Shown here piece after piece: positions 11,236 through 23,262 of a DNA stretch of 64,000 bases. Source of the DNA: Apophysomyces variabilis (Eukaryota; Mucoromycota; Mucoromycetes; Mucorales; Mucoraceae); NCBI GenBank assembly GCA_002749535.1, contig MZZL01000405.1, positions 965,762 through 1,029,761 on the forward strand, given 5' to 3'. Position 1 is the first letter of the stretch; the number at the start of each line of letters is the position of its first letter. Under the pieces are notes generated by a model that was given only the letters and a program-made list of their open reading frames with translations, was not told the origin of the DNA and did no database searches. The position numbers and the translations under genes were made by a program.

Positions 11236-11769
11236 TTATTGATCAGATATGTCTTTAAAAAATATGTCTCCCATGAATGGGACTGATCGTCGTAGTACAT
11301 CATTCATCTTGGCTGCATCTTTGCCTTGTATTTCAAATTGGTCTTTTTCCTTGTTGTACATCTTGGATAGATGCTCCAGTCCGTAGTTATTCAAAACACG
11401 TTGTTCATCCTCATTCAGTGATTGCGATTTTGAGAATTTCTGAACAAAGCCTTTGTACGCCTCATAGTATAACTTTCCTCGATCCTTCAGATCCTCCACC
11501 TTTAAAACCTCATAGGTCGGATTTTCTTCCTCGGAACATGATGACCCATGCGCAGAACATATCTGAGGCTGTATTCGTCCGTTGTCCCAATTGCAAATAG
11601 GGTGCGAGAACAAGCTTGCGTTTTCGCAGAGCACTACATACTCGAAACGTCCCATGTTTGTCGAGGCAGCAGCTGTTCGGAGAAATTGATCATACGCTTG
11701 CGAAAGACGGAAACACCGTGAATGCATTGTTGGGAATATGTATTCTTCGTTCTGTGGATTGTTTGACAT
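11236..11769 (-). CDS. Uncharacterised protein, tandem paralogue B
   Basis: Intronless 177-residue protein in the same orientation as paralogue A, 196 bp upstream of it. The two align end to end at roughly one third identity by eye, with the best block YNKEKDQFEIQG. It has four more cysteines in its middle part (CENASLF, HPICNW, QICSAHG, SSCSEE) than A has there, so the copies have diverged in that region. There is no signal peptide or membrane segment. Family and function are unknown to me. Confidence 0.8.
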   Translation of the reverse strand: MSNNPQNEEYIFPTMHSRCFRLSQAYDQFLRTAAASTNMGRFEYVVLCENASLFSHPICNWDNGRIQPQICSAHGSSCSEEENPTYEVLKVEDLKDRGKLYYEAYKGFVQKFSKSQSLNEDEQRVLNNYGLEHLSKMYNKEKDQFEIQGKDAAKMNDVLRRSVPFMGDIFFKDISDQ

Positions 11770-12347
11770 GAGGCTGATTATGACGTTCTTTGTGTCTCTT
11801 CGGCTGATATGCGAGAAGCCCTATTTATCCAGCAACGGAACGTTCCTAGAATGTAGCATAGAGTTCCCGACAATGATGACTCAAATGCCTCGGTAACGAA
11901 ACCCCGCTATGTGGCACCTTCACATTGGGTTTATCTCACTTTCCTCAAACGCTGCAAAAAAAAAAGGCCCAACCTCCATTACGAGGTATAAACGAATTAG
12001 CAAGGTCTCCAGCACTTATGATGGCTTTTTCAACGAGTTTAAAAAAGACAAAAAATTGAGCATAACACATGTCTGTGTACAATGACATAACAGGCTATTG
12101 AAGCTCAAGGTGTCCAAAATGAAGAACTATCTGCCTGGAGCTCTTTATGTGCATTGATAAATTGGGGTTTAAAGGACATTTCAAATAGACATGAATCATG
12201 CCATTTTGTGATTCATCCCAATGCTATACCACACAAGGCCGTCTACCAATCGCTGCCTTCGTTCCTCCGTGACTTGCTTTTGCACTCGGCTGGTTTTAAG
12301 GGCAGCCATCGTTTTTCCTGGAAACTTTATTCTTACTTAAACGCACC
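11770..12347. other. Divergent promoter region, paralogue B / CWC24
   Basis: About 0.58 kb between divergent genes. ATAAATAG on the minus strand at 11828-11821 is a TATA-like element 52-59 bp before paralogue B. The stretch about 12090-12300 is open in one frame without an early ATG (see findings); I do not call it a gene. Confidence 0.45.
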
Positions 12348-13424
12348 ATGGCAGACACAACCGAAAACGAGCCTATTGTTAGCCTCACATCCGAAACAGA
12401 CAACGTTCCTTTCTTTAAGAAACGGGCGACGAAAAAGACCATACGCAAGCGAAAACAGCCAGTGGAGCGGAAAGATAGCGACGATGACGATGCAGACGAA
12501 GATGATCTTGTATCAGAAGTTGTGACCAAGGATCGCAAATCGGCAGCAACACCTTTTGTACAAAGCACAAGAAAGAAAAAGAGTCGGCATACGGAAGAAA
12601 ATGACGAGGAGGATCATGGGATCGGTGTTCACTATGCTGCTGATCGATCAGCATCAACACAAAGAGATGATGCCACTCGCTATGCGACCGAATGGGAACT
12701 CGAGAAGGAAGCCATGGAAAAAGTTAAAAAGGCTGTAGAATCCGGCAAGGCAGCCTCCTTGTCTGCAGCGGATATCAAACCCAAAAAGAAAGACGTAGCG
12801 AATTCTAAAATGCAAGTGGGTCCACAGCGAGCTCCGGCTAACTTGCGTGTGACAGCACGCTTTGATTACCAACCCGATGTTTGCAAGGATTATAAAGGTA
12901 AGTCTTAAGATTTGGGAAACGAAAGAAACTGGGATAAGTGAGCTTACGTACTATGTTTCGCAATAGAAACCGGTTTTTGCGGTTTTGGCGACTCTTGCAT
13001 CTTTTTGCACGACCGTGGCGACTATAAGACAGGCTGGCAACTGGAACAGGAATGGGAGGAAGCACAGAAGAATAAGAAACGATTCGGGCAGTCCAACCCG
13101 GACGAGTATGCTGTGTCGGACGAAGAAGAAGAAGAGTTGCCATTTGCATGTTTGCTTTGTCGAAAGGAGTTTGATAGTCCGGTGGTTACTAAATGTGGTC
13201 ATTATTTCTGCGAACGATGTGCCATCAATCAGTTCAAGAAATCACCTAAATGTTACGCTTGTGGAGCCTCGACGGGAGGCGTGTTCGATATTGCCAAAAA
13301 CTTGCTGGCAAAGTTGGCAGAAAAGAAGGCGCGCCTAGAAGAAGACGAACCAGAGTTTGGCGATACAGATGCCATTGACTTGGGCGATAACAATGAGGAT
13401 GACGACGACGATGACGATGACTAA
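12348..13424 (+). CDS. CWC24: Pre-mRNA splicing factor CWC24/RNF113 (CCCH + RING)
   Basis: Spliceosome-associated protein of the Cwc24/RNF113A family, acting around the first catalytic step of splicing. Exons 12348-12897 and 12967-13424 give 335 residues. The N-terminal half is charged, with acidic and Lys/Arg runs. A CCCH zinc finger ([17 protein letters not shown] then CIFLH) is split by the intron and lies near residues 177-200. A C3HC4 RING follows: [18 protein letters not shown]. The C-terminus ends in an Asp run (eight in a row), coded partly by a GAC/GAT repeat. Domain order and length fit the family. Confidence 0.93.
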
Positions 13425-13687
13425 ACTTAGCATCAAATATTATACATACATGAAAAAACATTCAAATAAAACTATGGCTTGGACGATGCTCTGAGAAGGA
13501 ACAGAGCTGCACATCCAAGCTGGATAACCCATTATCGTACTGATCCACTTGCACTTTGTTCGCATATCCATAGGCTTATTGTTATGAAAATAATTGAATT
13601 TACCTTTTATTCTGCCGTTTCATGCCCTTTTCCCTTTTTATCTATGTCCCTTTATACAAACTGTTGCTAGGTTTCTACACTACTGCT

Positions 13688-14982
<1,295 letters not shown>

Positions 14983-15049
14983 GAGATAGATAAACAAGAA
15001 ATCAAAGAAAGATGGGTTAATCAAAAAATTCCTGCGATTGCCGAAGCTG

Positions 15050-15056
15050 TTATATA
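15050..15056 (-). promoter_or_regulatory. TATA box of the old yellow enzyme gene
   Basis: TATATAA on the minus strand, about 70 bp before the ATG at 14982. It decides between the two in-frame starts. Confidence 0.5.
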
Positions 15057-16829
15057 GAGCAAACCCCCGCTTCCCTTTATGGACCATGTCGTACAATAAA
15101 GAATCCTTACGTAAAATTCGTCATCGCTTACACAATGTGCGTCGATATTTTCGAAATACCTTCAACGGCCAACTTGAAGGTTATATGGGATAAGATATTC
15201 ATTGTCTCTTACAGTACGTAAATCCACACAACGTTTGCTACTTGTATGTATCTATTCATTTTAGGGAAAATTCAGTGGGTGGGGGGGGGTCGCCATTTCG
15301 GACTGTTTTATTGAACCAGCCATGCCGACGGGCTTAGGCATACTTGATCATTTTGAAATTCAGTCAAAAGGTTTGCTGAATAGTACAACCCATAAAGAAT
15401 GCGTTTGTAATATGCGTGGCGGCAAGTATTTGTAAGAACGTTTTCTGGCATTCGAACCGTTCTAGCAAATAGAAACCTTTGTAATCTCGAAAAGAAAACA
15501 TAGACTCTTAGATACACTTGCATACCCGTCAACTCTAGATAGCTTTGAAAGAAAATAGAAGATGATATAAATGAGTTCGAGTGTATGATCGGAAGGGATC
15601 AAGCAAACTGAACATCAAGTGTAGGCTATAGTCAAACACGGAGACTTGATGTGTGCTCATAGAAGTTAAGGTTAAAGTGAAATGGGATATATCTTACAGT
15701 GTGAACGGTGTTCCGAGAGTAAAGACTTCCTTAAAGTGTTCAGATACGCCTCTTTGCTAATCATGTGGTTCTATTCGCTTGGGCAGAGGTTGGAGCTGTC
15801 TTGTTCATATTTAAATTCTGCGGCACTTGCCCTGTTATGTAGACAGGCTTTCAGCACTATTATACTTCATCCTATAGCCCACTTTATCACGGAAGCCTTG
15901 TTTGACGCAATTAATCTATTATCCGTATTTCCTCAGTCTAAACACGGTTGCAATCTTTTTTCTTACCATTCTCAAGTAATTTTTCGGGACACTCCACATA
16001 TTGTTTGAGTCGTCTTTGGGTTCTGCAAACATAGATATGTCATCTGTTTCTATTGCAGCAGAGCAGTCAATTTTCAGTTTAACGGGTCTGATCTTGCCTT
16101 AAGGAGTGCAAGAAGTAAAGCTACATTTTCCACTTACCTCTTTCATGACATTATAGTCATATCTAGGCTTATTTACTTTGCATTGCATTAGCTCGAGATT
16201 CTCTCTGTCGGCTTCTTTTGGTAATAATGTACTATGACCCCATCCGACGCCTTCCTATCGGATAGTCAAGACTGCACAACCCTTCGGCGCATGCACAGTA
16301 ACAAACGGTTAGTTTATGTATATCAATGGCATTGTTGATCACTGTTCCACGACATCTTACTCAGCGATATTTGATATGAGCCTACTTGATCTCAGTATGA
16401 AACTCACCAGAAGTGTACATATGTATTTTAGTAGGTATGGGATGCACTTTCATGTAGGCCATTTTCTTTTTTCTTTTTCTTAAGGGATTCCCAAAAGATC
16501 CGAAACGGGGATCCAATTGGAGCAATACATGAAATCTCAAGTCTCATGTGACGGTTCCCTTTTTAAGCATGGCATTCGCCTTTTGGAGATTGAACGTCTT
16601 TGCCTTTCTTTTCTCTTTTTGCGGTTATTTCCTTTCCTCCTGAAGTTCTAGTTCTACTTAGTCAAACATACGCATGACCGAGTCTTTATTGCCAATACAA
16701 GCCACAGAAGAGCTTAGTAAACTAGGGAAACAAAAAGGTTTTGAGATGCATAGTAGTTTTCTTCTCCGCTTCAACCACTGATTACTGGATGGCACAGTGA
16801 ACATCATCCAACCCAAACATTCGCCACGC
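15057..16829. other. Long intergenic region, old yellow enzyme to FHA gene
   Basis: About 1.8 kb between divergent genes. It includes a G-run (GTGGGGGGGGG near 15280). Short open frames exist (for example 15682-16008), but none has a recognisable domain, splice partner or good composition. No RNA gene or repeat is supported. Confidence 0.5.
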
Positions 16830-18343
16830 ATGACCTCGACTACCAGCACTCTAGTCTTACAAGCCCGAAACAGCACTTTCCAGACAAAAACACTCGAATT
16901 AAGAGACAAGGCACACCTTAAAATCGGTCGACATACATCGTCCAAAACAGCACCTGGACCATTCAATGGTTACTTCGACTCCAAAGTATTATCTAGGACG
17001 CATGCAGAGATATGGAACGACAAAGGAAAAGTATGGAACAGCATTTACAATTGCATAACAGGCTGCATATTCAATCGACTCCTTTAGGTATACATAAAGG
17101 ACGTCAAATCCAGTAATGGTACCTTTCTCAACGGGCGCAGGTTGTCCGCAGAATGTGAAGAGAGCTTACCCATGGAATTAAAATCTAATGATGAATTGGA
17201 ATTTGGTATCGATATTACCAATGATGATGGATCAGGTGATTAATATAAAGCGCTCGATTCTTTATCGAATGACAAGCGCTAATGCCAAATGATCCATCTA
17301 GTTCTCTACCATAAAGTATCATGCGAAGTGCATATCTTTGCACTGCCGCTATCCCAGGTGGATAGTGCTATTTTGAAGGAGATGAGCATTTCGAATGGCC
17401 ATATGGAGGCCCAGGTAATCTAGTCATGTGTTGGAACCTGTGTTATAGCCGCGACACTAATCCATTTCAGCTCCAACGTAAATCCTCTGCTTTATCAGTA
17501 TCAACCGTTTCAAGTTCAGACTTGTCAGGTTCAATAACCACAGGAAAACGATCCAAAAGTTTAGAGCTCTTGCTGGCGAAACTACAAGTAAGGATTCTTG
17601 CCAGGCTATAAGGGTGGTCCACGTGCAGCTCATACTTTTACCACCCTTGGATTTAAACCTCCACATCCCTAACTTTCCTTCATATCCTATTAGAGCGAAT
17701 TACGAAGATCACAGGAGGTGGAAAATGAACTGAGGACAATGAAGGAAACTATTTTGGATGTGGACAAGACGGTAAATGAGGATCGACTGAAAAAGGCGGT
17801 AGGTGCCACCGTAGTTTTGATTAATTAAAATAACATGGGGGTTCCTGATTTTCTTTTAATATAAGGATTCGCTCAATGCTTTGCTACAAGAACAAGTGCG
17901 CGATGCTCAGAAGCAAATCATTGCCTATGCAGAGAAATGTCGACATCAAGATCAAGCTATTATGTCTGCACAACAAGAGCTTCATCGAGTCCAGCGCAGT
18001 ATACAAAGTCAAGTCGATGAATCCCATAGACGGCTAGAGGAATTAAAGCTATCACTGGAAGAAGACAAGCTACGGCTACGAAAGGAACTAACTGCCGAAA
18101 AAGCACGGTGTTTGGAGTTCGAAAAGAGATGCCTCATGTTAGAAAAGCGAGCACGTAAACTTGAACAGGAACAGTATCGGAATATCCGATGGTCAGATCT
18201 TTTGCAGGTAATGGAGATCAAAGTAAGAAAAGAGACAAGTTGACAGAACAGATACTCAACTTTAGGTTCCCGTATTCCAAGTATTACTTGGTGGTATGAT
18301 CGGGGTCGTATCTATTCTGCTGTATCTTCTCGTTGCAATATAA
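16830..18343 (+). CDS. FHA-domain tail-anchored protein (Far10/Vps64/SLMAP type)
   Basis: Seven exons (16830-17030, 17088-17235, 17302-17414, 17471-17587, 17694-17798, 17866-18207, 18266-18343) give 367 residues. Residues 5-125 form an FHA phosphothreonine-binding domain: LKIGRHTS, FDSKVLSRTHAEIW, VYIKDVKSSNGTFLNGRRLS. Residues about 165-340 are Ser-rich and then long coiled coil (LLQEQVRDAQKQIIAYAEK onward). The last 23 residues (FQVLLGGMIGVVSILLYLLV) are a tail-anchor membrane helix directly before the stop. This FHA / coiled-coil / tail-anchor order matches SLMAP and the yeast Far9/Far10 subunits of the STRIPAK phosphatase complex; that assignment is inferred from architecture. It converges with the small Tyr/Gly-rich gene. 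Confidence 0.9.
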
Positions 18344-18686
18344 AAAAAGAAACAAGCAAAAGTAATAATTCTATGATGATTCCATTTGCATACGCGCACA
18401 CATATATATATACCCTCGCACATTCGTTACAAATTCCAAGAGATTGAATAATAAAATATAGACGGGATGGCGTTGACGATCCTCTTTTGACAAATAGCAG
18501 AAACGCAGAAAAACGTGGAATGCAAATATTTTTTTTAATCAACAGACCTGGTTAATGCACGTTTCAGGGGGGAGTTTGAAACTATGCTGTCTGCGTCTAT
18601 CAACGTGACACGGTACTTTAAAAAAAAGTTTCTATTTACAAAAGAAGAGAAGGTGATTGGAAAAAGAAAATAAAACGTGGGAATGA

Positions 18687-19056
18687 CTATAGTACATAGT
18701 CGCTGTTTGTCCAAAGATCTTTGACAGAGCTGACATAGTTTGGTGCACCTGTATACATGGTTGGTTCGAGTGTTCCGTAAAAAGATCCATAGCGTAACCG
18801 ATTGAACAGACCGCGAAACAGGCCTGGTGGACGATAGTGGTATGGTTGGATCGGACTATAGGGATAATAACTTCCGCCATAGAAATACTGAGGAGGATAA
18901 CCATGGCCGAAATGGTAAGGACTGTATCCATACCCATAAGAATATGGGGAATAGAGATGATGCACTATGTTACCGAGATATCAACGTTGGTTAGCAAGGC
19001 ACAGGCTTAACATGATAACAGAGACAACTATTCTTACTCGGATGGTATGCCGACAT
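18687..19056 (-). CDS. Small Tyr/Gly/Pro-rich protein
   Basis: Two exons, 19056-19038 and 18964-18687, joined across a 73-nt GT-AG intron (GTAAGA...CATAG), give 98 residues starting MSAYHPMHHLYSPYS. The frame without the intron has no ATG at its start, and a clean acceptor sits exactly there, which led to this model. Residues 1-55 are rich in Tyr, Gly, Pro, Ser and His (YGYGYSPYHFGHGYPPQYFY), a low-complexity composition; residues 55-98 are more ordinary and conserved-looking (RGLFNRLRYGSFYGTLEP). There is no signal peptide or membrane helix. Function is unknown. Confidence 0.65.
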
Positions 19057-19665
19057 AAGTATTGAGGAAAGAAAGAAAGAAAGCAAGAATAGAAAAGAAG
19101 AGGATAAGGGTTAGAATGGAATTCGCGAGAAAAAAAAAGAATAGTAAATAAATAGAAAGAAAGAATTGTATGGGAACCATTACTTTTTTCATTGGGCCCC
19201 TTTGACATCACATGCGACAAGTTAGGATAATCGAAAGAGACAGAGAGCTCTTTCAGTTTTAAGTGCTGACCATATGACAGCTACGGCATTAGGTAGTACA
19301 AGAGCATGGCCCTTTTCGAGTGGATGATCCATTCCTTTTCTGTCCAGATCAAACTGTTCCCTCTCCGTAACAAGCATGATTTTTCTGTAACAGCTAGTAC
19401 CTACACTAGCCAAGTATAAACATACTGTAGTGACTAGCATTTTCATCGATATAAGCTCTAGGTAACTTATACTATTGATCCATTGTTTACAGGACGCAAT
19501 TACATCAACGTAAAAACTGCCAACACTCTCTCTTTGCCTGTTTTCCCTTGATTCCTTTCTGTAACCACTCTTTTCGTCACATGCTGATATATAATTACTT
19601 TTTCTTTTCTAACCCTAACATCGAGTTTACGCAGGAAAATATTTCGTTACATATATACATCGGAT
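19057..19665. other. Intergenic region, small Tyr/Gly-rich gene to xylitol dehydrogenase
   Basis: About 0.6 kb upstream of the small Tyr/Gly-rich gene and downstream of the dehydrogenase gene. It has GA-rich runs near 19067-19165. A minus-strand frame 19446-19222 starts with a signal-peptide-like stretch (MKMLVTTVCLYLASVGTSC), but nothing else supports it. Confidence 0.45.
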
Positions 19666-21129
19666 TTATTCTGGGCCAAGGATTTGAACCTTGATGGCGC
19701 CATCGCGATTTTCTTTGACATGTTTGAATGCTTCGACAGCTTCATTAAAGGAATAAGTATGTGTGATCAGCGGCTTGACATTGATGGATCCCGAGGCCAG
19801 CGCCTTGACCGCCATAGGATATGTGTTGCAATATCGGAAGATGCCCTTCACGTCCACCTCTCTTGCCGATACCTCTGAGATCGGGATCGACTGGACTGAC
19901 GCACCCATACCAACCAATACGACACTACCACCGTTGCGTGCCAACTAAGTCAAAAAAGCAGAAATATAGGTTAGCGCAAGACACGAACAAAGAGAAAAGC
20001 TAGGGGGCTTTTCATATATCTGTCATACCAAAACGGACATCTGGACACATGTCTCTGCGCCAGTACAGTCCATGACAACATCCGCTGCTTCTTCGGTCTT
20101 CAGAATTTCTGCTGCTGTCCGACGAGCATATTCCATGTTCGGTTCACCCGGTGCGGACCGGGAAAGTAAGATCTGGTTGTCTGTGCAGTAAGTCTTTGCG
20201 AATTCTAACCGGGCAGGAACAAGATCGGCAATAACAACATGAGCAGCGCCTGCAGCCTTTGCAGCAGCCGCACAGAGCAAGCCAACAGGACCGGCACCAA
20301 AGATAAATACTCGGTCTCCCGAGCGAACATTGGCCCGACGGCAAGCATGGATACCGACCGAGAGTGGTTCTATTAATGCACCTTCCTCTAAAGAAACATG
20401 GTCCGGTAACCTGCATAAATCGATCAGCATCTCGCTTTACCCTCTTTTACCGGAAGCAATGAACAGCAAGACAGAAAAACTCAACTTACTTGAAGCAAAA
20501 ATCAGCAGGGTGGCGATAGTAGCGACAGAGCGTTCCATCGTAAGGTGGGGTGGCTGCACTGATGATTGAGATAGAGAAGTGAGCGGATGAATTAACAGCA
20601 AAGGAATCATGCAACTTACAAGACCATCTCTGGGCACAAATTGTATCGACCACTTTTGCATTGGTCACACATTCGGCATGGCACACCAGGCTCGAGGGCA
20701 ACCCGGTCTCCCACCTTGAGGTTTTTGACACCTTCACCTACAGCGGCAATGACACCGGCCGATTCATGACCAAGTACCATAGGCTTTTCCACCTTGAAAG
20801 AGCCAATGGCACCATGGACCCAGTAGTGTACATCCGACCCGCAGATACCAGTCACCTTGACATTCACCAACACATCTAATATAACACGCGTCATTTAGAC
20901 ACAAAGCTTTCCTCCACATGGCGATTTAACGCATTTTCCCTTACCTCCTGGTCCAAGTTTGGGCACATCTCTTTGCTCCTGATAAGATTGAAAAGGATAC
21001 AACGAAAAGATATTAGCTTTCCTTCTTACCCATCATCCCCACTGTTTTTCTTTTTCCATGGATATAGGACTTTACCAAAGCAATTTCATCAGGTTTGTTC
21101 AAAACAACGGAGATATTATCATTCAACAT
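19666..21129 (-). CDS. XYL2: Xylitol/sorbitol dehydrogenase (zinc-dependent MDR family)
   Basis: NAD(P)-dependent polyol dehydrogenase that oxidises xylitol or sorbitol to the ketose. Six exons (21129-21076, 20978-20945, 20875-20620, 20558-20490, 20410-20029, 19944-19666) give 357 residues. Catalytic zinc site: CGSDVHYW and GHESAG; structural zinc loop intact: CRMCDQCKSGRYNLC. The Rossmann motif is GAGPVGLLCAAAAKAAGA, and VIADLVPARLEFA has the acidic residue after beta-2 that normally favours NAD+ over NADP+. The end, EAFKHVKENRDGAIKVQI, is typical. Choice among xylitol, sorbitol and L-arabinitol dehydrogenases cannot be made from sequence alone. Confidence 0.92.
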
Positions 21130-22153
21130 GACTATTTTGTTGTATAAATAAGGTAGAGAGAAGAAAAGAACGAGAGAAGGAGAGAGGATTGACAAGAAAG
21201 TTTGAAAGGGAAACGGTTTGCTTTATAAAAGAGGTCAGCGCGGCGTTTCAAAAGAAGAGGGAACGGGAAAGTGTGGGGAGGGAAAAAGCGATGTGTGGTT
21301 CAACTTCCCCGGAAGATTTTTAAATGACTAAATTGGGTCCCAAATTCCCCATTTGGTCTAGCGTACAAGATTTTCGGAAATAGAAGTCGGGCTTTTCGTT
21401 ATTGGTTTCCTGGTTGAATTGGATTACCTGTCATCTTTTCCTAGGCAGCATCCTTCTATGATACATTCATCAATAACCAGGAAATAAGTCCAAGAATAAT
21501 ACCCTTAACACAAACGCGGCATTCATTCAAATAACTTAAGCTTGGAGGCAACTGCATTGACTCTCTCTTACGATCTACGATGATAAATCTCCTAGGATAG
21601 CCTATTTTTGACATCATTCCCGCTAACACGGGTAAAAAAAAAAGCAAAGCTAAGGGCGCAACCTAGCTTGATAGTATACACCGCCTTTGTTAAGATGGAC
21701 TCTCAATCAAGGAAAGGTCCAATGTCCCTGGTAAGCTTGTCACATAGATGGATATTCCAAATGCAACTTTAGCGGTTAACAAATTGCAAAAACACGAACT
21801 ATTGCCCATAGAAATCAGTAACAAGGACCGACCTCTTTTGACTCTGTATCAAAAGGTCAGTTACTCTTGCAAAGTTGTATCGGGAAAGCCAAAGAAAAGG
21901 GTTCGCACACAAAATATGGGATTCTGTTTTTAACAAGTCGAGTTGGGATAGAATAGATGGTCTTTTCACTTTAAAGCGGTCTATCCTCATGCATCAAATC
22001 GTTATTTTTTCGCTTTAAAGTCTTAAGCCTGACACTATTTTCATGCCAATTGGCGAGAGCTATCTTCCCTTTGGAGACCCGTTTTTGTTTCCCCGCGCAT
22101 TAACTGAAGTGCTACAAAATTGCAATGGCCCTGGTTTCTTTTCAGATCATTAA
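21130..22153. other. Divergent promoter region, xylitol dehydrogenase / nucleotidyltransferase
   Basis: About 1.0 kb between divergent genes. On the minus strand TATAAAG at 21227-21221 is about 95 bp before the dehydrogenase ATG. A frame at about 21695-21930 with ATG and GT sites looks coding-like, but I could not join it to either gene. Confidence 0.45.
21221..21227 (-). promoter_or_regulatory. TATA box of the xylitol dehydrogenase gene
   Basis: TATAAAG on the minus strand, 92-98 bp upstream of the ATG at 21129. Function is inferred from position. Confidence 0.45.
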
Positions 22154-23015
22154 ATGGCTATAAAAGGTTCTTTTTTTTTCTCTTCAGGCAGAAAATGATA
22201 TACAACTGGACTAAACGCAAACTCCCCCTCTTTCAGTGCTTATTCTAGGTGCAGGGTATGGCACTCGTCTTCAACGTGATTTAGCGGCATCACCTGAACA
22301 TAACCATCTGCTCGGCATTCCGAAAGCCCTTCTGCCTCTAGGCAACCGCGACGCCCTCATTACCCATTGGCTTGAGACGTTTGAAACACATGGCATTGGA
22401 AAGAAGGACATCTACTTGGTTACTAATGATGCTTGCTATGGTGCATTTCTGGAATGGGCACGTCGTCATGTGTTCCCGGTCGAGAATATTGTGAGCGACG
22501 GAACAAAAACAAATGAGACACGGCTTGGTGCAGTACCTGATATTGCCTTTGGGATTGACCATTTCAAACTGAGAGATAATGACGTCCTTGTGGTGGGCGG
22601 CGATACCTTGTTCTTGAAAGATTTTGACCTGGGCGAGTTCCTTCAGCAAGTCCACGACACTTGCTTGGTCACGACGTACAAAGTACCGGATAAGGTTGTG
22701 CACAAGGTCGGTATTCTCGAGATCGACAGCAAGGGGATCGTTACGAGTTTCCTGGAGAAACCTGAGCCATCTGAGACTGAATCGCGGTTGGCGTGCCCAT
22801 GCTTTTACTTGTTCCACCACGACGCATTACCTTTCCTCTATGAGTTTGTAAACGCGTGCAAAGCCCGCCATGCGTCGAAGGAAACGTTTGATGCTACAGG
22901 CAAATTCCTGGCCTATCTCTATCCACGATTTCCTATTGCTACTTACTCAATCTCCGGTCGTATTGATGTGGGTGGTTTACAATCGTACATAGAAGCCAAC
23001 CATTATTATGAATAA
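22154..23015 (+). CDS. Nucleotidyltransferase (sugar-phosphate nucleotidylyltransferase-like)
   Basis: GT-A fold nucleotidyltransferase of the kind that activates sugar phosphates or related alcohols with NTP. Exon 1 is only 13 nt (22154-22166, ATG GCT ATA AAA G) and joins exon 2 (22237-23015) to give MAIKVLILGAGYGTRLQRDL, 263 residues. The nucleotide loop GAGYGTRL, the substrate Lys block GIPKALLPLGNRD and the metal Asp block VVGGDTLFL are present. The family fits NTP_transferase (PF00483), but the sugar is unknown. The donor is GTTCTT, off consensus, though the BUB1 gene in this window has an identical one. The CTATAAAAGG of exon 1 also resembles a TATA box, so the start is less certain than the rest. 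Confidence 0.8.
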
Positions 23016-23262
23016 TAACATAGAAAGGAAGAGAGATAAGGCATGATTTAAAACGTAGCAGTGAAAGCATTATTTGTCTCTGCCCAAATATGGTTGGAAA
23101 AATTGAAAAAAATATCAGCATGTCCGTTTTTAGTTCTTAGTGTCGGCTTCCTTTCCTCTTTCTCTCTCTCTCTCTCCACTTTCCCTTTCTCTTTTTCCTT
23201 CTTTTATCTTCTCTGTTATATGATTCGTTTCGGAAAAGATGATGACAAGAAATGAACAAAGC

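Noticed and set aside
15064..15096. Longer N-terminus of the old yellow enzyme from an upstream ATG
   Set aside because: A TATA element lies between this ATG and 14982, and the extra residues do not resemble the family.
15682..16008. A 108-codon plus-strand frame
   Set aside because: Ordinary random composition, no domain, no promoter or splice support, in a long intergenic region.
19222..19446. Minus-strand frame starting with a signal-peptide-like stretch (MKMLVTTVCLYLASVGTSC)
   Set aside because: No recognisable mature domain, no conserved partner exon, and it sits in the upstream region of another gene; too weak for a gene call.
21695..21933. Coding-like frame with ATG and GT sites upstream of the nucleotidyltransferase
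   Set aside because: I tried it as a first exon; phases do not match the acceptor at 22236, whereas the 13-nt exon at 22154 fits exactly.
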